Notes under the pieces: model-generated | Databases searched by the model: none | Seen by the model: the letters and a program-made list of their open reading frames with translations, nothing else | What the model was told of the DNA's origin: nothing | Shown here: piece by piece, positions 1 to 13,928 of the stretch | Layout: each line of letters begins with the position of its first letter | Position numbering within the stretch: the stretch's first letter is position 1 | Position numbers and translations under genes: made by a program | Assembly (NCBI RefSeq): GCF_011397635.1 | Contig: NC_064757.1 | Location: forward strand, 33,145,839 to 33,209,838 | DNA from: Epinephelus fuscoguttatus | Lineage: Eukaryota > Chordata > Actinopteri > Perciformes > Serranidae | Length of the DNA: 64,000 bases | Reading direction: 5' to 3'

Positions 1-151
1 CCCAGCACCACCATCATCAGATTTGCCTCTGCATGCAGGGAGCCGGCGCACATAAAGGAAGTGATGCAAATAGATTTTTTGAAAAGGAAATGCCTCTCAC
101 TTTTCACTTTTCGGTTCATTGATTGGCATTTTTTTGAGGGGGCTCGGAGCA

Positions 152-157
152 TATAAA
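152..157 (+). promoter_or_regulatory. TATA box of epgn
   Basis: TATAAA lies 78 bases upstream of the epigen start codon. The spacing would put transcription start near 180-185 and give a 5'UTR of about 50 bases. The position is seen; the start site is inferred. Confidence 0.65.
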
Positions 158-234
158 CTCAGCAGAAGCCGGCTGGTGATCACACAGAAGGAGTTGAGCT
201 GAGAACATCAGACATAACGCCGACAGACGACAAG

Positions 235-2395
235 ATGTTTGCACATAGACAGACATACCTGGGGAAGGGTAAGTTTTGTTATGCGGTGTCAGATTTGAAA
301 AGAGTAGAATTCGGCGAGTTTGTAGTTTGCTTAGATTAGTTAAAAGGTGCTTTAACACTTGTAACAGTACTATTCAAATGTGGTGTTTTGGTAATGTTGA
401 TCTTTTCTTAAAAGTAAAAAAAAAAGGCAATAACTTTAGACCAAAGCCGAGCAACATTTTTCTCATATTTGTGATCACTACATTGCAGGCATGAGTAAAA
501 GAATCACATAAAAACAAGATAATAAAAATCTTGACTTGGAAACAACAGGTTTTGCAGCACCACAAGGGAAAGAAGAGAAGCGAGAGTAAAATCTAATAAT
601 CTAAATCCATATTTTCGGTCATTTCCAGCCTTCCTGCTGCTTCTCCTGATCACAGCAGGACGATCCGCAATGCTGAGTAACAACCTCCCAACCACAGCAA
701 CTCCCACTGTGTCGATCTCATCTCTGACCACACAGCTCAACAACAGTAAGTGTCGTCAATGCAATCTGGTTTTTGTGTCACTTGTGTTTTATCAGTAATT
801 TAGCTGACGTTTACAGAGCCCCAAAGTTATGGAAATGTTAATTTATCTATTGCATCTTGTGCAAAAACGTAGAAATCTGTGTGGGGAACAGTAGTCTCTA
901 CGGGGGCCCAGTGGTGCCACTCAACAATCAATTAATGAATGAATTAAATGATAAATAATTGACAGCAGTATAGGTGCCACCTCCTGCTGCCATTTGCCAG
1001 AAGCAACTGACAAATGCAAAATGTAATAATCACTCATTCCTACAATTTATTTTTGTTTTTATGAAATAAATTAATCAATAAATTGCAGAATAATAAGGTA
1101 AAAAAAGAAACACGTTAAAAAATGCATATTTTGTTCATTTGGTTTTGATTTTAAATCCGTCATGTATCGATCATTAGTTGATTATTTAGGGCACAAATGA
1201 GCCCCCATACTTTTGTGTTAAAGAGTTTATAATTGCTGACGAAGCTTCTCTCTCTGTGTCTCTCTGCAGGCAGTATGGAGGAACCTCGGGTCGAGCGCTC
1301 ACACAGATCCTGCAGAAGTGAACATGCAAAGTACTGTGAAAATGGTGGAGAGTGCATGTACCCTCAAGACAGCGACGAACCCTCTTGCATGTAAGACATG
1401 CTATGCAGCACACATTTTTTAAGCCTGTGCCTCCTGAATATGTTCTAGTTATGATCAGCACCTCTTATCGTCATGCGCATGTTGGTTCGTGTTCACCTCT
1501 GGAATGCACTCACATATTTTGTCTGTGTGGTCTGCAGCTGCACGTCCTCGTACAGCGGGCAACGTTGCCTGTTCTACAGTGATCACGCTCGCACTCTGCC
1601 TGAGCTGGAGCAACTGATCGGCATCATTTTTGGGGTGGCCATGTTCATCATCGTCCTGGGCATCTTAAGTTACTGCTTTGTCTATAAGAGGTGAGTATCT
1701 GCAGGCGTCCTCCACACAGTGCTGGAGTTTTATGAAGGAATAAGGGCACGTTAGGAGCAGAGGAATTGTAGTATTAAAGCCTCAAAACATTTGGCATTTG
1801 GCACTCTGGACATATTCCGTTTGTCTCTCCCTGCCAAGTGAACTCCCTGTAATGAATCAGCCAAAAATGTTCAAGAGATCACTCATTAAGTCATGGCAAA
1901 GTCCTCTGGGATTTCTTCCCACCATCAGACAAAATGACAAATTCGCAATGTTTCTTTTTTTCAGTCTTGAGGTTGTTTACCCTCTTAAATTATAAAATAA
2001 ATACTTTTCAAATGCATTGGTGTATGTACAGTTAGGATATGAACTATGTGTAAAAAAAACATCTAATATTATAGATTAAACTATCAAACGGTGTAGAAAG
2101 CGATGAAATAGCTTCACCTCAACCATTACAAAATGTAAGCACATATTCAATGTAGTCAGTTACTGAATACAAATTATACGGCAATTTTTATAATTAGTAC
2201 TTGTAATCCATTGAATTACAAAAAAAAATTTAATCTGAATATTTCTGAATTCCTACAAAAAAAAAAAAAAGAGTCTTGTTTAAAAATGTCTTGAATTGTT
2301 ACCAAGAACAAGTTCTAATTCAGATGATCTTTTTTTCCAGGTGTAAAAAATCAGCACCGCTAATAAAATCTGCAGCGTCCGAGACGTCAGTGTGA
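235..2395 (+). CDS. epgn: Epigen, EGF-family membrane ligand precursor (5 coding exons)
   Basis: Exons: 235-268, 629-745, 1270-1390, 1538-1690, 2341-2395; all junctions are GT-AG and in phase, giving 159 residues. Residues 1-25 form a signal peptide (hydrophobic run AFLLLLLITAG). A Thr/Ser-rich propeptide follows, then an EGF module with spacing CX7CX4CX10CXCX8C, encoded by exons 3 and 4 and split by a phase-2 intron before Cys5 as in all ERBB ligands. A transmembrane segment (about residues 116-138, IIFGVAMFIIVLGILSYCF) and a short tail ending ETSV follow. Family knowledge: epigen is shed and activates EGFR. It is named epigen from its place upstream of ereg and areg, the mammalian order, and from its EGF module. 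Oddity: the Leu normally five residues after Cys6 is Asp here. The start is the first ATG after the TATA box and precedes the signal peptide. Confidence 0.82.
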
Positions 2396-2746
2396 CCTCC
2401 TGCAACTCATCTGTTTATCATCATCTTCACCGCTGTCATCACCATTATCACTGTTCATTAAACACAAACCATAACATTTCATCACACTGAATAATCCACA
2501 GCATTGGAAATGATCTACAAAGCACTTATGAGACTGTATTGGATATTTGATGTGTGTAAAGAAGACCACTATTTAACATCATTCAAACAATTGAGGAAAA
2601 ACTAAACTGTGTCTATTCATGTCAAACAGGTTCAGATATGATTCACTAAATTATCCGTGAAAGAATGAGAGAGAACAGATGACTATTTATTGTAATGTAG
2701 CAATTAACTTATTTCAAGTGTTCAACTTTTTTATTTAAAATTTTGT

Positions 2747-2752
2747 AATAAA
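2747..2752 (+). other. Polyadenylation signal of epgn
   Basis: AATAAA lies about 350 bases after the epgn stop codon and is the first canonical signal followed by a plausible 3' end. It defines a 3'UTR contained in the last exon. Confidence 0.6.
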
Positions 2753-2808
2753 TTCAGAAAATTAATGTGTATGTGTTGCTTGAATTTTTGTGGGTAAAAT
2801 GTAAATAA

Positions 2809-2828
2809 ACACACACACACACACACAC
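2809..2828 (+). repeat. (CA)n microsatellite
   Basis: About ten CA dinucleotides lie just downstream of the epgn polyadenylation signal. Confidence 0.9.
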
Positions 2829-2829
2829 G

Positions 2830-4038
2830 GCTCAAGGAGCATTTTCAATTTAGCAGGAGATAATGTTGCTGTTTGGGGGTGGGGGTTTGAAAATAAATTG
2901 CAAAGGTGACTCGTGATGTCCCTAATTTGACACAAATGTCAAATTCATGCATTACTTCCTTGAAGGGATAATGACCATTGATGCACAAACTGTACAAGAG
3001 TCTTCTGTCGACCCTAAAGGCTTACACACCAAACAGTGCACATGCACAAACAGCAGATCTGAGATCAGAGTTTATGGAGTGGATAACGTAAAACAGGAGT
3101 GTTCAAGGGAGGGGAATATACAATCATATGTTTTGATCTGCTACGCTGTTAATGACGAAGAAACATTTTGCAACTGATTAAAATCTGCTTAAACAAACAA
3201 CAAAGAAAGTTACATGCTACAGAGAGCATGTATCAACACACATCTGTTAAAATCACATCAGTGAAGTCACCATGCAAGGGACCACCATGCGTTTCTATTA
3301 TAATAAATTATATGTGAATATTCTGTGAAATATCAGTTTAAACAGTAAACTTGTTCAGCAGTTTTGGGGTCATTTTATGACTTTATTTTTTTTAAGAATA
3401 AGGAAAGATTAAAAAAAAATAATGAGTCATTACTGAGCTTAAATATTCTTATTTCATTACTTTACATTATAAACAAAATCAAAGGGTAATAATCAAAACT
3501 GTAAGTATCTAAAGGAATATCACAGGTAACCTTTAATTAGGATTCCAAACTAAGGGCAGGCAGTGCGGTTGCACTGGAGCTCATGAGGTGGGGGGCCCAA
3601 AGAGAGAGTGGGTCCTCCAACAATGAATTGGGTGGACAGTGGGTCCTTATGAGTTTGAAAATATGCCTGTGTTCAAAGAACAACTCATGTTAAATTAAAA
3701 ACAGTGTCATATATGTCCTTAAAAATTTAAACCCATCTCTGTCATGTTTAACTTTTCTTTTTGTACAATAGTCAGTGGCATCTATAAAAAATGTTATGCT
3801 TATTCAATAACTATAAATCAACTATTCAATTTGTTAAATTAATAATTTCTTATTTTCTTTGGTATTTTTTGTTGTATACAAATATGCAGTGATGATTGCT
3901 GACTAATATGTATGTTGATGCTATCTAGTGTCAAGTCTCGGATCATATGACGAGACAATATGAGCATGACAACATGGGGCCCATCATAACTATCTTACGC
4001 CATTGCTCCAAACTATGTGCTTAACCCACATTTGTCTG
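2830..4038. other. epgn-ereg intergenic DNA, nothing recognised
   Basis: AT-rich DNA between the epgn 3' end and a dispersed element. No exon-like open frame, RNA gene or named repeat was recognised here. Confidence 0.5.
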
Positions 4039-4962
4039 CACTGGTGGAAAGTAACTATAAGAGTGACTAAGTACATTTACTCAACACCGCACTTAGAAAC
4101 AGTTTTGAAGTACTTGAACTTTACTCGAGTATTTCCATTTTATGCTACTTTATAGGGGAGTGTGGAGCACAACCTAACGGGGTAAATTGTAACATGGACG
4201 TTTTATGTGGTTACACAGGGTCGATCCTTTCAAGCTTCCGGCCAGTTGACCACAATACCACCAAACCCACAAAATTCCACAAAGATTAGACGTGTTTCAG
4301 CTGAGTTCAGTAACAAAGAGCGTTTTCAGCCAGCATAGGTACATTTCTTTGTCATACTTGTTTTGCAATTACTGAGCTGTCTATGTCAGTCACCGGATCC
4401 AACCATATGTCATCTTAACTACTGCCCTGTTGCCTAAAATATATCATTATTTTGAGCTATGTTACCAACATCCAGCAGGTGTTACCTACAGCTAAGCTTC
4501 CTATAGTGCACTTTATCTATTTTGCACTCCTTCTTTGCAAACTAATGTTCAGTTTGAACTAATGTGCTTAATTGAATGAGGTATACTTTGTGTTTGTCAT
4601 ATGTCAGGTATGTTATTGACACACAGTTTCACAGTCTTGCAAATATTCATACATTTGACATCTGTATCCAACCCATGCACATCTATCAGTCCAACTACTG
4701 AATATCGATGATAGACTAACAGATGGATGGATACCTGTACGGATACCTATGGAGACTTTTCATGTATATAGATAAAATTGTATTGAATGAATTGTGTTGA
4801 ACAGACTTTTCAAGCAACCCTTACAACTAACCCTAAATATACAGTATATAAAAATCTCCACATTGACTCTTTTTGAATGGAGGACTTAAATTTGTAGAGT
4901 ATTTTTACATTGTAGTTTGACTTTTTCTCAAGTAAAGGATCCAAATTCTTCTTCCACCACTT
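4039..4962. mobile_element. Non-autonomous DNA element with CACTGGTGGAAAGTAAC-type ends
   Basis: The left end CACTGGTGGAAAGTAAC and the right end CTTCTTCCACCACTT are inverted to each other. The inner edges carry the 'tactcaagtatttccattttatgctactt' type of text that recurs at 7845-8880. This is a very common fish non-autonomous DNA transposon, probably hAT-type. The centre looks unlike the edges, so another sequence may be inserted. No clean target duplication is visible. Confidence 0.55.
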
Positions 4963-5291
4963 TCTGTTAAATAAATAAATAAAAAAGCCCATCTGTGATA
5001 GAGGGATGACAGGAGCAGCTCCTCCTTGTTTTTTTCCTCTCGGTAAAACCGTGCCTTCAGGGTCTCTCTTTTTATTTGGACCTTTGAAGTGTTAAATTGT
5101 CTAAATTACAGGAGTCTGTCACCACACCCAGGCCGCAGGATTGAGTCCGTCAGGATCTGCCAGAGGAGGTATCGCTTGCCCCCCTTTATCTAATAGTTAT
5201 TTTGGCAAATCGGAAGTGTCTTTAATCCACACTGCTCCTCACCTGAGAGCCCACCGAGCGAGCCTCCTGTCAACGACCTGTCGGCTCTGAG

Positions 5292-8200
5292 ATGGGGAAC
5301 AGCAAACCCTCCGCGCTCCTCTCACTAATCGGTAAGTTCTGTTTTTTTTTAGTGTTTGATACAAAGTCAAGTTCACATACTTATTTGAGGTGTGGATTAG
5401 AGCTGGGGGGATTCAGGTGTGAACTCAGTTTGAAGTTATTACTGTTAAAGCAGAGCTGAGATCAGGTCAGAAACACGACAGGTAATCCACCTACAGCTAA
5501 ACTCAGCAAAGCACAGACACCAGAAAAGACATTAAAGCTACTTAGATAAAAACTAACTGAGAACATTTACGCAAATACTTTATTAAAATGCACTTCTGAG
5601 GTAGACTACTGTTACTATTTTACAGTGCAAACAGGCAAATAAATAGTAAAAGAGAGCACATCTTATAACAACAGTAGTGTTCCTGATACAGTCATCCTGT
5701 GTTCATTGCCTGTATGGCACAGGGAATAAAGGACTTCTTATATTTGTTCTGACTGGCTCTATGGATCTTAAATCGACACCCAGACAGAAGCAGCTCAAAC
5801 TCTGAGTGTAACAGAAGTGAGGAATTGGCAATTATATGTTTAGCCTTCCTGTGTACAGCACTGTCAGATAGTGCTGACTTGCTTCTGTGACTTACCTCTA
5901 ATGTTAATGACAATGGAGAGCTTGTTTTTGCTCCTTGCACTCAGGTTGCCACTATGCTGTAATGTTAAATGATAAAATGCTTTTAACCAGGATTCTCTAT
6001 GCTATTGGAAGTATGTGTTGGCTAACAGTGAAGCTCTTCAGCTTCCTGATTAAAAACAGGTGCTGATTGGATCTCTTGGAAATGCTCTCTGAGTTTCCAT
6101 TAAAAGTTACTGTCTGATCAATAGTTGTGACCAAGTACCTGAATTGTTCCACTTTTCCACAGGCTGGTTATTAAATATGATGACAGGGAGGATATGACTG
6201 GTACCATTTATAAGTTCTTTTGTTTTGGCCTCATCATCTCCACTTTTCTTGTCATGAAGTAAGCCTCTTCATACATGGCATTATCTTCAGGAGAAGACTA
6301 ACCAGAGCAAAATGATTTGCATATTCATACAGCTTGACATTATTCATTTTATTTGTATAAATGGAAAACAGTAGTGGTGAGAGCACACAGCCCTGCAGTG
6401 CCCCAGTATTTAAAACAAGCTTGTCTGAGTAGACCCATTCATTTAAACCCTCTGAGGACATTCAGTTAAAAAAAAACAGTTTCATATTTAATGAATAAGA
6501 CCACCATTGACGTTCATCTTAAAAAGTCAATCTAAAAGAGTGTTGATTTGCATCATGTTAAAATCAGAGCTAAAATCATTAAAAAGTACATGAGCAAATG
6601 ATTTTGGTTGTTGTAGGTGTCTTGCTATATGGTCCGCTATGGTGAGAATAGCATCCTCTGTCCCCCTGTGTGATTTTTAAGTAACTTACAGGGGGTCGAG
6701 CTGATCCCCTACAGAGGACTTAAGATGGATGCTGACCACTCCCTCCATACACTTAGCTAAGGGTGCTTTTACACCTGCCCTGTTTGGTTTGGTTCAGTCG
6801 AACTCAAGTTAGTTTGCCCCCTAAGTGCAGTTAATTTGGGCAGGTGTGAACACAGCAATCACACTCAGGTGTGCACATTCTTGAGGAGAAGAACTCTGGT
6901 GCGGTTCATTTGTGGTGAGAACATGTTCCGATCTCGATCTGAACCAAATGCAGTCACATGACACATTGTTTGGGTTAACCATGAGCATGTTACAGTCCTG
7001 GAGGATTATTAATGTGCACCTCCTCCTGTACTGCCTTAATATGCACATTCAGCACATCCAATGCATCAAAACATTGTTTTCTAGTTGGAGCTGCGCCTCG
7101 TTTTCAAACTGTATGGTTTGACTAAAATGAACAATGACAGCAATATAGTCCACGATGAGCAGCGCTAAAATCAACCTGCGTAGTTGTCCCTCCATTGTGA
7201 CATTAGAAAGTGTCACATTTATCTCGCAAGTGTACTCTTCTTCAACGTCTTTTTTACTTCCTGGATTTTCCTGCATGGAAATTCTGACCAATCAAGAGCA
7301 GCTTTCTCTCTCAAGGCATTTGATCTGATCCGCTTGTAAATGCTGCCGTGAGAACACGAACCAACTCTAGGCAATTGTACAGCTTTGTAACAAAATTAGT
7401 CCCTGATTCGGACCAAAGCAAGACAACTCTAGGTCTGAAAGCACCATACGAGTGAAGTGAGTTGAACTGGTCTAAAATCTTTAGGAGACAGTAGATTTTG
7501 TTCTGTGAGTATGGAAAAAACCAACTGTTTGGCAGTCAACTGAGTGACAGGCCCTGTAAGCTGGTCAGAGCACACTTTAAGTACTCTCAGACCTCATCAG
7601 GTCCTGGGGCTTTGTTGGGTCTGGTTTTGACAGTTGAATAGTTTCGTAGCTACCTATCTGCTTGCCAACGGTGCTGCAGCCTATCCTTGGGTCTTTCACA
7701 TCAAACCTTCTATAACAGATGTTCAGATCATTAACAAACTGACCACAATCTACAGTATTCACACTTGGCTTTTTTTTTTTTACCTTCCCTGCCCATCATC
7801 CTGTTAAGCCCCTCCTATGCTCGCTTTGCATTCCTTGTACAAAACCTTTACTCAAGTATTTACATTTTATGCTACTTTATATTTTTACTCTGTTACTTTA
7901 GGCTGAACTATTGTACTTTTCTTTGTCATTTTATGAAATACAAAAAATTGTTGAAGATTAAACCAACAGTAGTCCACATAAGATGGTTTAAATTAGTTGC
8001 ATTTTGACAAACTGATGCACCAGTCTTGATGATCCAATAATGTCTAATAACACTCACAGGTGCCATTTTTCCTGCAAAATGAATAGTCATACTTTTGATA
8101 TTTTCAGTACATTTAGCTGGCGGTACTTCTGTATTTTCATTAACCCTAAGTAATATTTTAAATGCAGGACTAGTACTTTTACTAGAGTATTTTCCCATTT

Positions 8201-11200
8201 TGGAACTGCAACTTTTACTTAAATAAACAATCTAAATACTTAACCTTGAACTTTTACTCATCCCCATTGACTCCACTACATTTATCTGACAACTAATTAC
8301 TGTTTTTGCTTTGCAGTTTTCAGTGTGGTGACAGATCGTTTACTCAAGTACCAAGAAGTAACAAAAATGCTCCATTGGATGTAAAAGCTGTAGACTTAAA
8401 AATGTGCTTAGGTAAAAGTATTTAAGTACCAATAAAATAACCAGTACCAATAAAATATCCTCTGAGTATCAAAAGTAAAATTAACGTACTCATTTAGCAG
8501 CAGAATGGTCCTAAAATTTTATATTATATGTTAAACCACAGGATTATTATTACTTGTGCATTACATGCATGCATAGTTTGTCAAGACAGTGCTTCTACTT
8601 TCCATCATGCTATTTTATACTTATTCTCCACTACATTTCAAAGCGAAATATGACACTTTTTACATTACATTTTATGGACAGCAGCTAGATCAAAACCTAC
8701 AAAAGATATGACCACCTGATAAAACTGTATGTATTGTTATGTACACAATAATTTAAGTTACCTCAACCAGTTGTATTAAAATGCTAATAAGTATTAATCC
8801 ACTAATTTTAAACAACGGGTCCGTCCCGTGTGTAATGATATTCTTTTACTTTTAATAATTCAAGTGTAAAGTACTGAAAAGATTGCCCTGAGTGGAAGTT
8901 TTTGGAGTCAGGTGAGGGCCTTTGCCACATACCTGTGTTAATCAGTTGACGCACATGCTGAGCTCAGAGCCTGAGGGATGCTGAAGGATGTTGGCAATTA
9001 AACCGTGAATGGAAGATTTATTATTTGAAAGCACATGCGGTCTGATTAAATCTGTCATTTGCTTGTTGTTCAGGGTTATTCCTCTCTATAAAAAGTCATA
9101 GAACATTCAAGCTTGTATAAACTGTTGCGTACCCAAAAGTGGAGGAGGTACTCAGATGCCTTGCTGAGGTGAATGTACCAGTATTACAATGCTTCAAACT
9201 ATGCCGCTCTAGGTACCTCTGTAGTGTCAGTTTTGGATGCATAGGGACAGTGTGTTAGCTTCTGCTCATTACATATATAGCAGGCCACCAGGAACACTGC
9301 TTGGCCTTGTTTCCAGTTTTTCCCAGTGGCCAAACCCCCCCCCCCCCCCCCCAAAAAAAACCCTGCGGCCCAAAAAGTATTTTCCCTGTAGACTGCCATT
9401 ATAAAAGAGACATCTATTTAACTGTTGACCAGACACCTTGAACTGCAAACAAGGTCAGTTATGACTCTTTGTATTATGAGTTTTGATCCATGGACGTTTT
9501 ATAGCCTATGTTTAAAACCTTCCTCGAGCTGAAAAAAGCGATTTAAAAATCTGTGATGTCATCACACAACCCTGTGTCACTCCGAAATCACCGAAATCTG
9601 GCGCTTGGGCAGTGACTTCCAACATCAGACACCAACAAAATAGCTGTCCTTTCACGGCCCTTTCGGCATGATATGTGGCCAACCCAGCGGGGTCAGGGGG
9701 AAACGCGGTGGGACAAGAACGAAAATTAAGGCTGTGAAAGTCCGAGTAGGATGAGTGGGAGGGTGGTTAGATGAATCCAACAACCACCGACTTTCACCCA
9801 AGAAGCCAGTGTTCACTAAAGCCAAACCCTGTTCTTTTGTTGCCTAAACCCAACCATGTGTGTGTGTGTTGGCCAAACATAACCACATGGGTTTGTTGTT
9901 GAAGGAAAAACGACATAACCTGTATCTTGAAAAGAAACAATGCATGTAACAGGCGGAGCTTGACATGGTGGGGGCTATTTAGAGTCACCAATTGACCTAA
10001 TCTGCATGAGTACCCAGAGAAACCCCACACTGACACGGGGAGAACATGCAATCTCTGTGCAAAAGGGCTCCCCCACCCTGGGTTTGAACCAGTAACCCTC
10101 TTGGTGTGAGGAGACAATGCTTACCACTGCGCCACCGTGCCACAAAAATGTTGTAAACTGAAAAACAACCAGTAATTATAGTGGAAAATACTAGGGGAAA
10201 AAGTACATTTCCCTGTGAAGTGCAGTGGAGAGAACAAGTACCTCAAAACAGTGCTCAAGCGCAGTACTTGAGTAAATGTACTCACATTCTGACATCACAA
10301 CAACTGCAAGTCATCATATGAATGCTAATTTTTCATTTGGATTTTTTTTCTTTTGCCTCCTGAAATAAACCACTTTAGAATTTTGTAGTAATTTCTATGC
10401 AACTGCCGCTTTTATTCCTCCCTTTGTTTATTTACACTGTGTATTAATGGGCTATCCATCATGATAGGAGTTTACCTGCACTGATAACCATCCCTCATTT
10501 AGCTCCTCTTGATTATCAGTGTCAGATAAAGTAGGCTTACTATGCGCTGCTCACCTTTACCCTACATTTATTTATATTTGTATGAACCAGTTCAGTGTTG
10601 CATATTAAACTTTTCACAAAGCCAAAGGTTGCGCAAACTGTTGGAAAAGTACTGTTGTAACTCCCGTCCAAATTAAAGCGAGGGAGATGGGTGGATAGAA
10701 CCAGCTTCTGCCAGATTACAGTGAGTCAGTGACTAATGATATAAATGGGTTGATTGGACAGTAATTAATTGGTAATACAGCAAAGTTGCTTCGTCAATAC
10801 TTCCAGCTCGAGTGCACTATGTACTTTACACCCATCAGCCACGTCAGGAACACCCAACAACCAGGCTGCGTCCTCTCACAGAAAACAGAGGAAAATATCT
10901 CTGCAGCCATAACAACAGACAGGAACAGAAACCCAGAGAAGGCGCCATGGCCAGGCTTTTATAGCGAGTATAACCAGATTCATAACCAGTCATAACCAGA
11001 CACATCGTGCATCCAGGTTCATGTGTTTTTTTTTTTTTCCCTCTCCCATCTGCAGGAATGTGGGCGTCTGCTAATGCAGTGCATTATAAAGCTGTGCAGG
11101 CTGGTACAGGCATGTGGGGCCGGGCAACACGGGCCACACCACATCATCATGTCCCAGTTGGCAAAGTTTACACAGAGAAACTTGGCAGGGAATTGCACGT

Positions 11201-13874
11201 TTCTTGCCAAAAGATATATTTATGATCTTTGAATTTTTTCTTGATGCTGGTGTGGCGTCTTATCAAAACACGGTAAACAAACAATCACTGTGGAGTCCAT
11301 TCTGAATGGACTGCCCTCAAGTGATGCAGTATCATGTCAAGTTTGTAAAAATCACACTTAAATATTTCTTACTCATGTTGAATTTCCAGCACAGAGCTTT
11401 TGCCATTGCCTGATGTAGAGTGAGTGAATAATGGACAGTGCTCATATGGGAACAAACTAGCTTGATGGCATGGAATTCATTTGATGTTAGAAATTAAATG
11501 CGAAAAAATATGTTAACCAAAATGTCTAAAAATCAAGTTAAGTAATTTGTCTGGACCCCCAAAAGAGTCCCAGGATCATGATCTGAGATAATGAAAAAAC
11601 TGTTTTCTGGTTTTCTCTAATCCAGTGGTTCCCATCTGGTGGATCGTGGTCCAAAAGTGGGTCACGGGTCCATTCTGAATGGACCGCAAGTGACTCGTGA
11701 ATGTGTCAAGTTTGTAAAAATCACACTTAAATTTTGAAGTACAGTGAATTTCCAGCACAGAGCTTTTGCCATTGCCTGATGTAGAGTGAGTGAATAATGG
11801 ACAGTTAACAAAGACAGCAAACTAGCTTGATGGCATGGCCAAATGCAATTATGACGCTGAATATTAAACTTTGTGGACCTTAAAATAATGACTAAGGAGA
11901 AAACTGGACCCCGTGGCTGGACCAATTGGGAACCACTGCTCTAACAGTTCATTTTTCCTTGTGAAATATTAGATAAATACCTTTTCAGGCCACTTAAATA
12001 ATTGAAATTAGACAATTTGAGAAAAGAAGATCACTTTTCCAAACAGATCACAGCTCATAAGTCACATTTATTTTCAGAGGATACCTGCCGAAAAGGTTGG
12101 TAGCCACATAACATAACAACAACCTACACAGGGCTGGTAAAACTCAATACCCATACAAAGCTGACCGAATGACCTTTAATCCAGTGTAATTAATGAGACC
12201 AAAATTCTCTTTTCAACAGGTGTCATGTTGCTCTGGCCGTATGTTCTCACCAAGAGCGTCTCGTCCAGACTGCAGACTCCAGACAGCTCCTCTCTCTCTG
12301 CAGGTATTCACCCACACAAATGTAACAAATCACTTTATTTGTGAAGTACAGTATAAAAAACATGCATGTCTTTGAAATACTATAAAAAAACCATAATTCA
12401 AAGTGTTGAAATGCATTTGGAGAACTAGAACTTTTTGCATTTAGTATCATGTGTTTTATTTTTGGTGCAGCACGGCATAAAGAGTGTTGTAACACTGATG
12501 AACTCTGCAGTAGTACAGCAAAAACATATTTTTCCTCTCACCCGTAGTGCTGTTTATCAGTCCAGATTGTTTTGGTGTGAGTTGCAGAGCGTTGAAGATA
12601 TCGTAGAGATGTCTGCCTTCTCTCCAATATTTTGGTGTTCAAAGCGCCAAGAGAAAAAAACTCAACAACAATGTGTCTTTCCAGAATTTATGACCTGGTT
12701 GCTCAAGATAATCCACAGACCTTGTTGTGAGCAGTTTCATGTAGAGCTATTTTCTTTCTACCGAAGTACACCCACCAACCGTATCACTGCCCTGAAGGAA
12801 GTGTGCATTTACTCATGGACAAGAGACTTGAGCTCAAGAGAGTGTGAGATGTTAACATCAATGGTGTCTTCCATTCCCAAGCTGTAACATTAGCTAGCTC
12901 AGTGGTGCTAGGTGAGCTAGCAGTAGACGCACGCCTCCATCTGCGTCTCCAAATGCTCGTCCTATCATGCTAGGGCACACGGTGATGTCATCAAATGTCT
13001 CAATCCCCCAAATATTTAATTTACTTTAATGTAAGACTTAAAAAGCAACAACTTTTAGCATTTCAGAACCACCACTGGTTTGACAGTTTTGCTTGAAAAA
13101 TAATTGAAATGACTATTAGCTGCAGATTTATTTCCTTTAGATCGACTAATTGTTGCAGTTCTAAAACAAATATTGCATATAAAAATTGAGTTTTGGTGGT
13201 TAAGAAGATGTTACTGATTCTGCACTCTCACATCCCAATAATGGCAATTTTATTACTGCAAAAAAATGGAACAATGCAAACACAGTTGAGGTAATAAATA
13301 CCTGTCACAGTGGTAGCTTAATACTCAGATTTGGGGATTAGTCAACGAGACCAGAGGGTGTCTAAACACCTGCTGTCTGCTTGATGTGTCTAAATATGTA
13401 TTCCCTCTCAGTGTAAATGATGCAGTTTCCTGTGAAAAGATTTCCATCAGCTGTCTTGTTGTTGGTGTTTCAGGACAGGGAGAAGAGCGCCCTCATGTGG
13501 TGAAGCGATCAACACAGAACTGCGACAGCACTTTTGACAGCTACTGCATGAACAACGGCCAGTGCATGCTGCTGGTGGACATCAATGAGCACCACTGCAA
13601 GTACGATCATGATCCTATGTGTGCGTCTGTGTGTGTGTGTCTGCTAGTTTTAATTATCAGGTGTGATCATGCATGACTCGTCTCTTTGTGTTGCAGGTGT
13701 GAGAGGGGCTTCTACGGCCCCAGGTGTAGCAACCCGGAGCTCGTTGTTCAGCCAATGGGAGAAGAGCAGATTATTGTGACCGTTTTCTGTGTGAGTCTGC
13801 TGATTATAGGTCTGGCTGGAGCTCTCTACTTCTGCTGCAAATGGTAAGGATTTAGTCAGTGAGTGAGTGAGTGA

Positions 13875-13928
<54 letters not shown>

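Noticed and set aside
12435-12887. 150-codon open frame in ereg intron 2
   Set aside because: It coincides with a common interspersed repeat and has no domain, codon bias or splice evidence.
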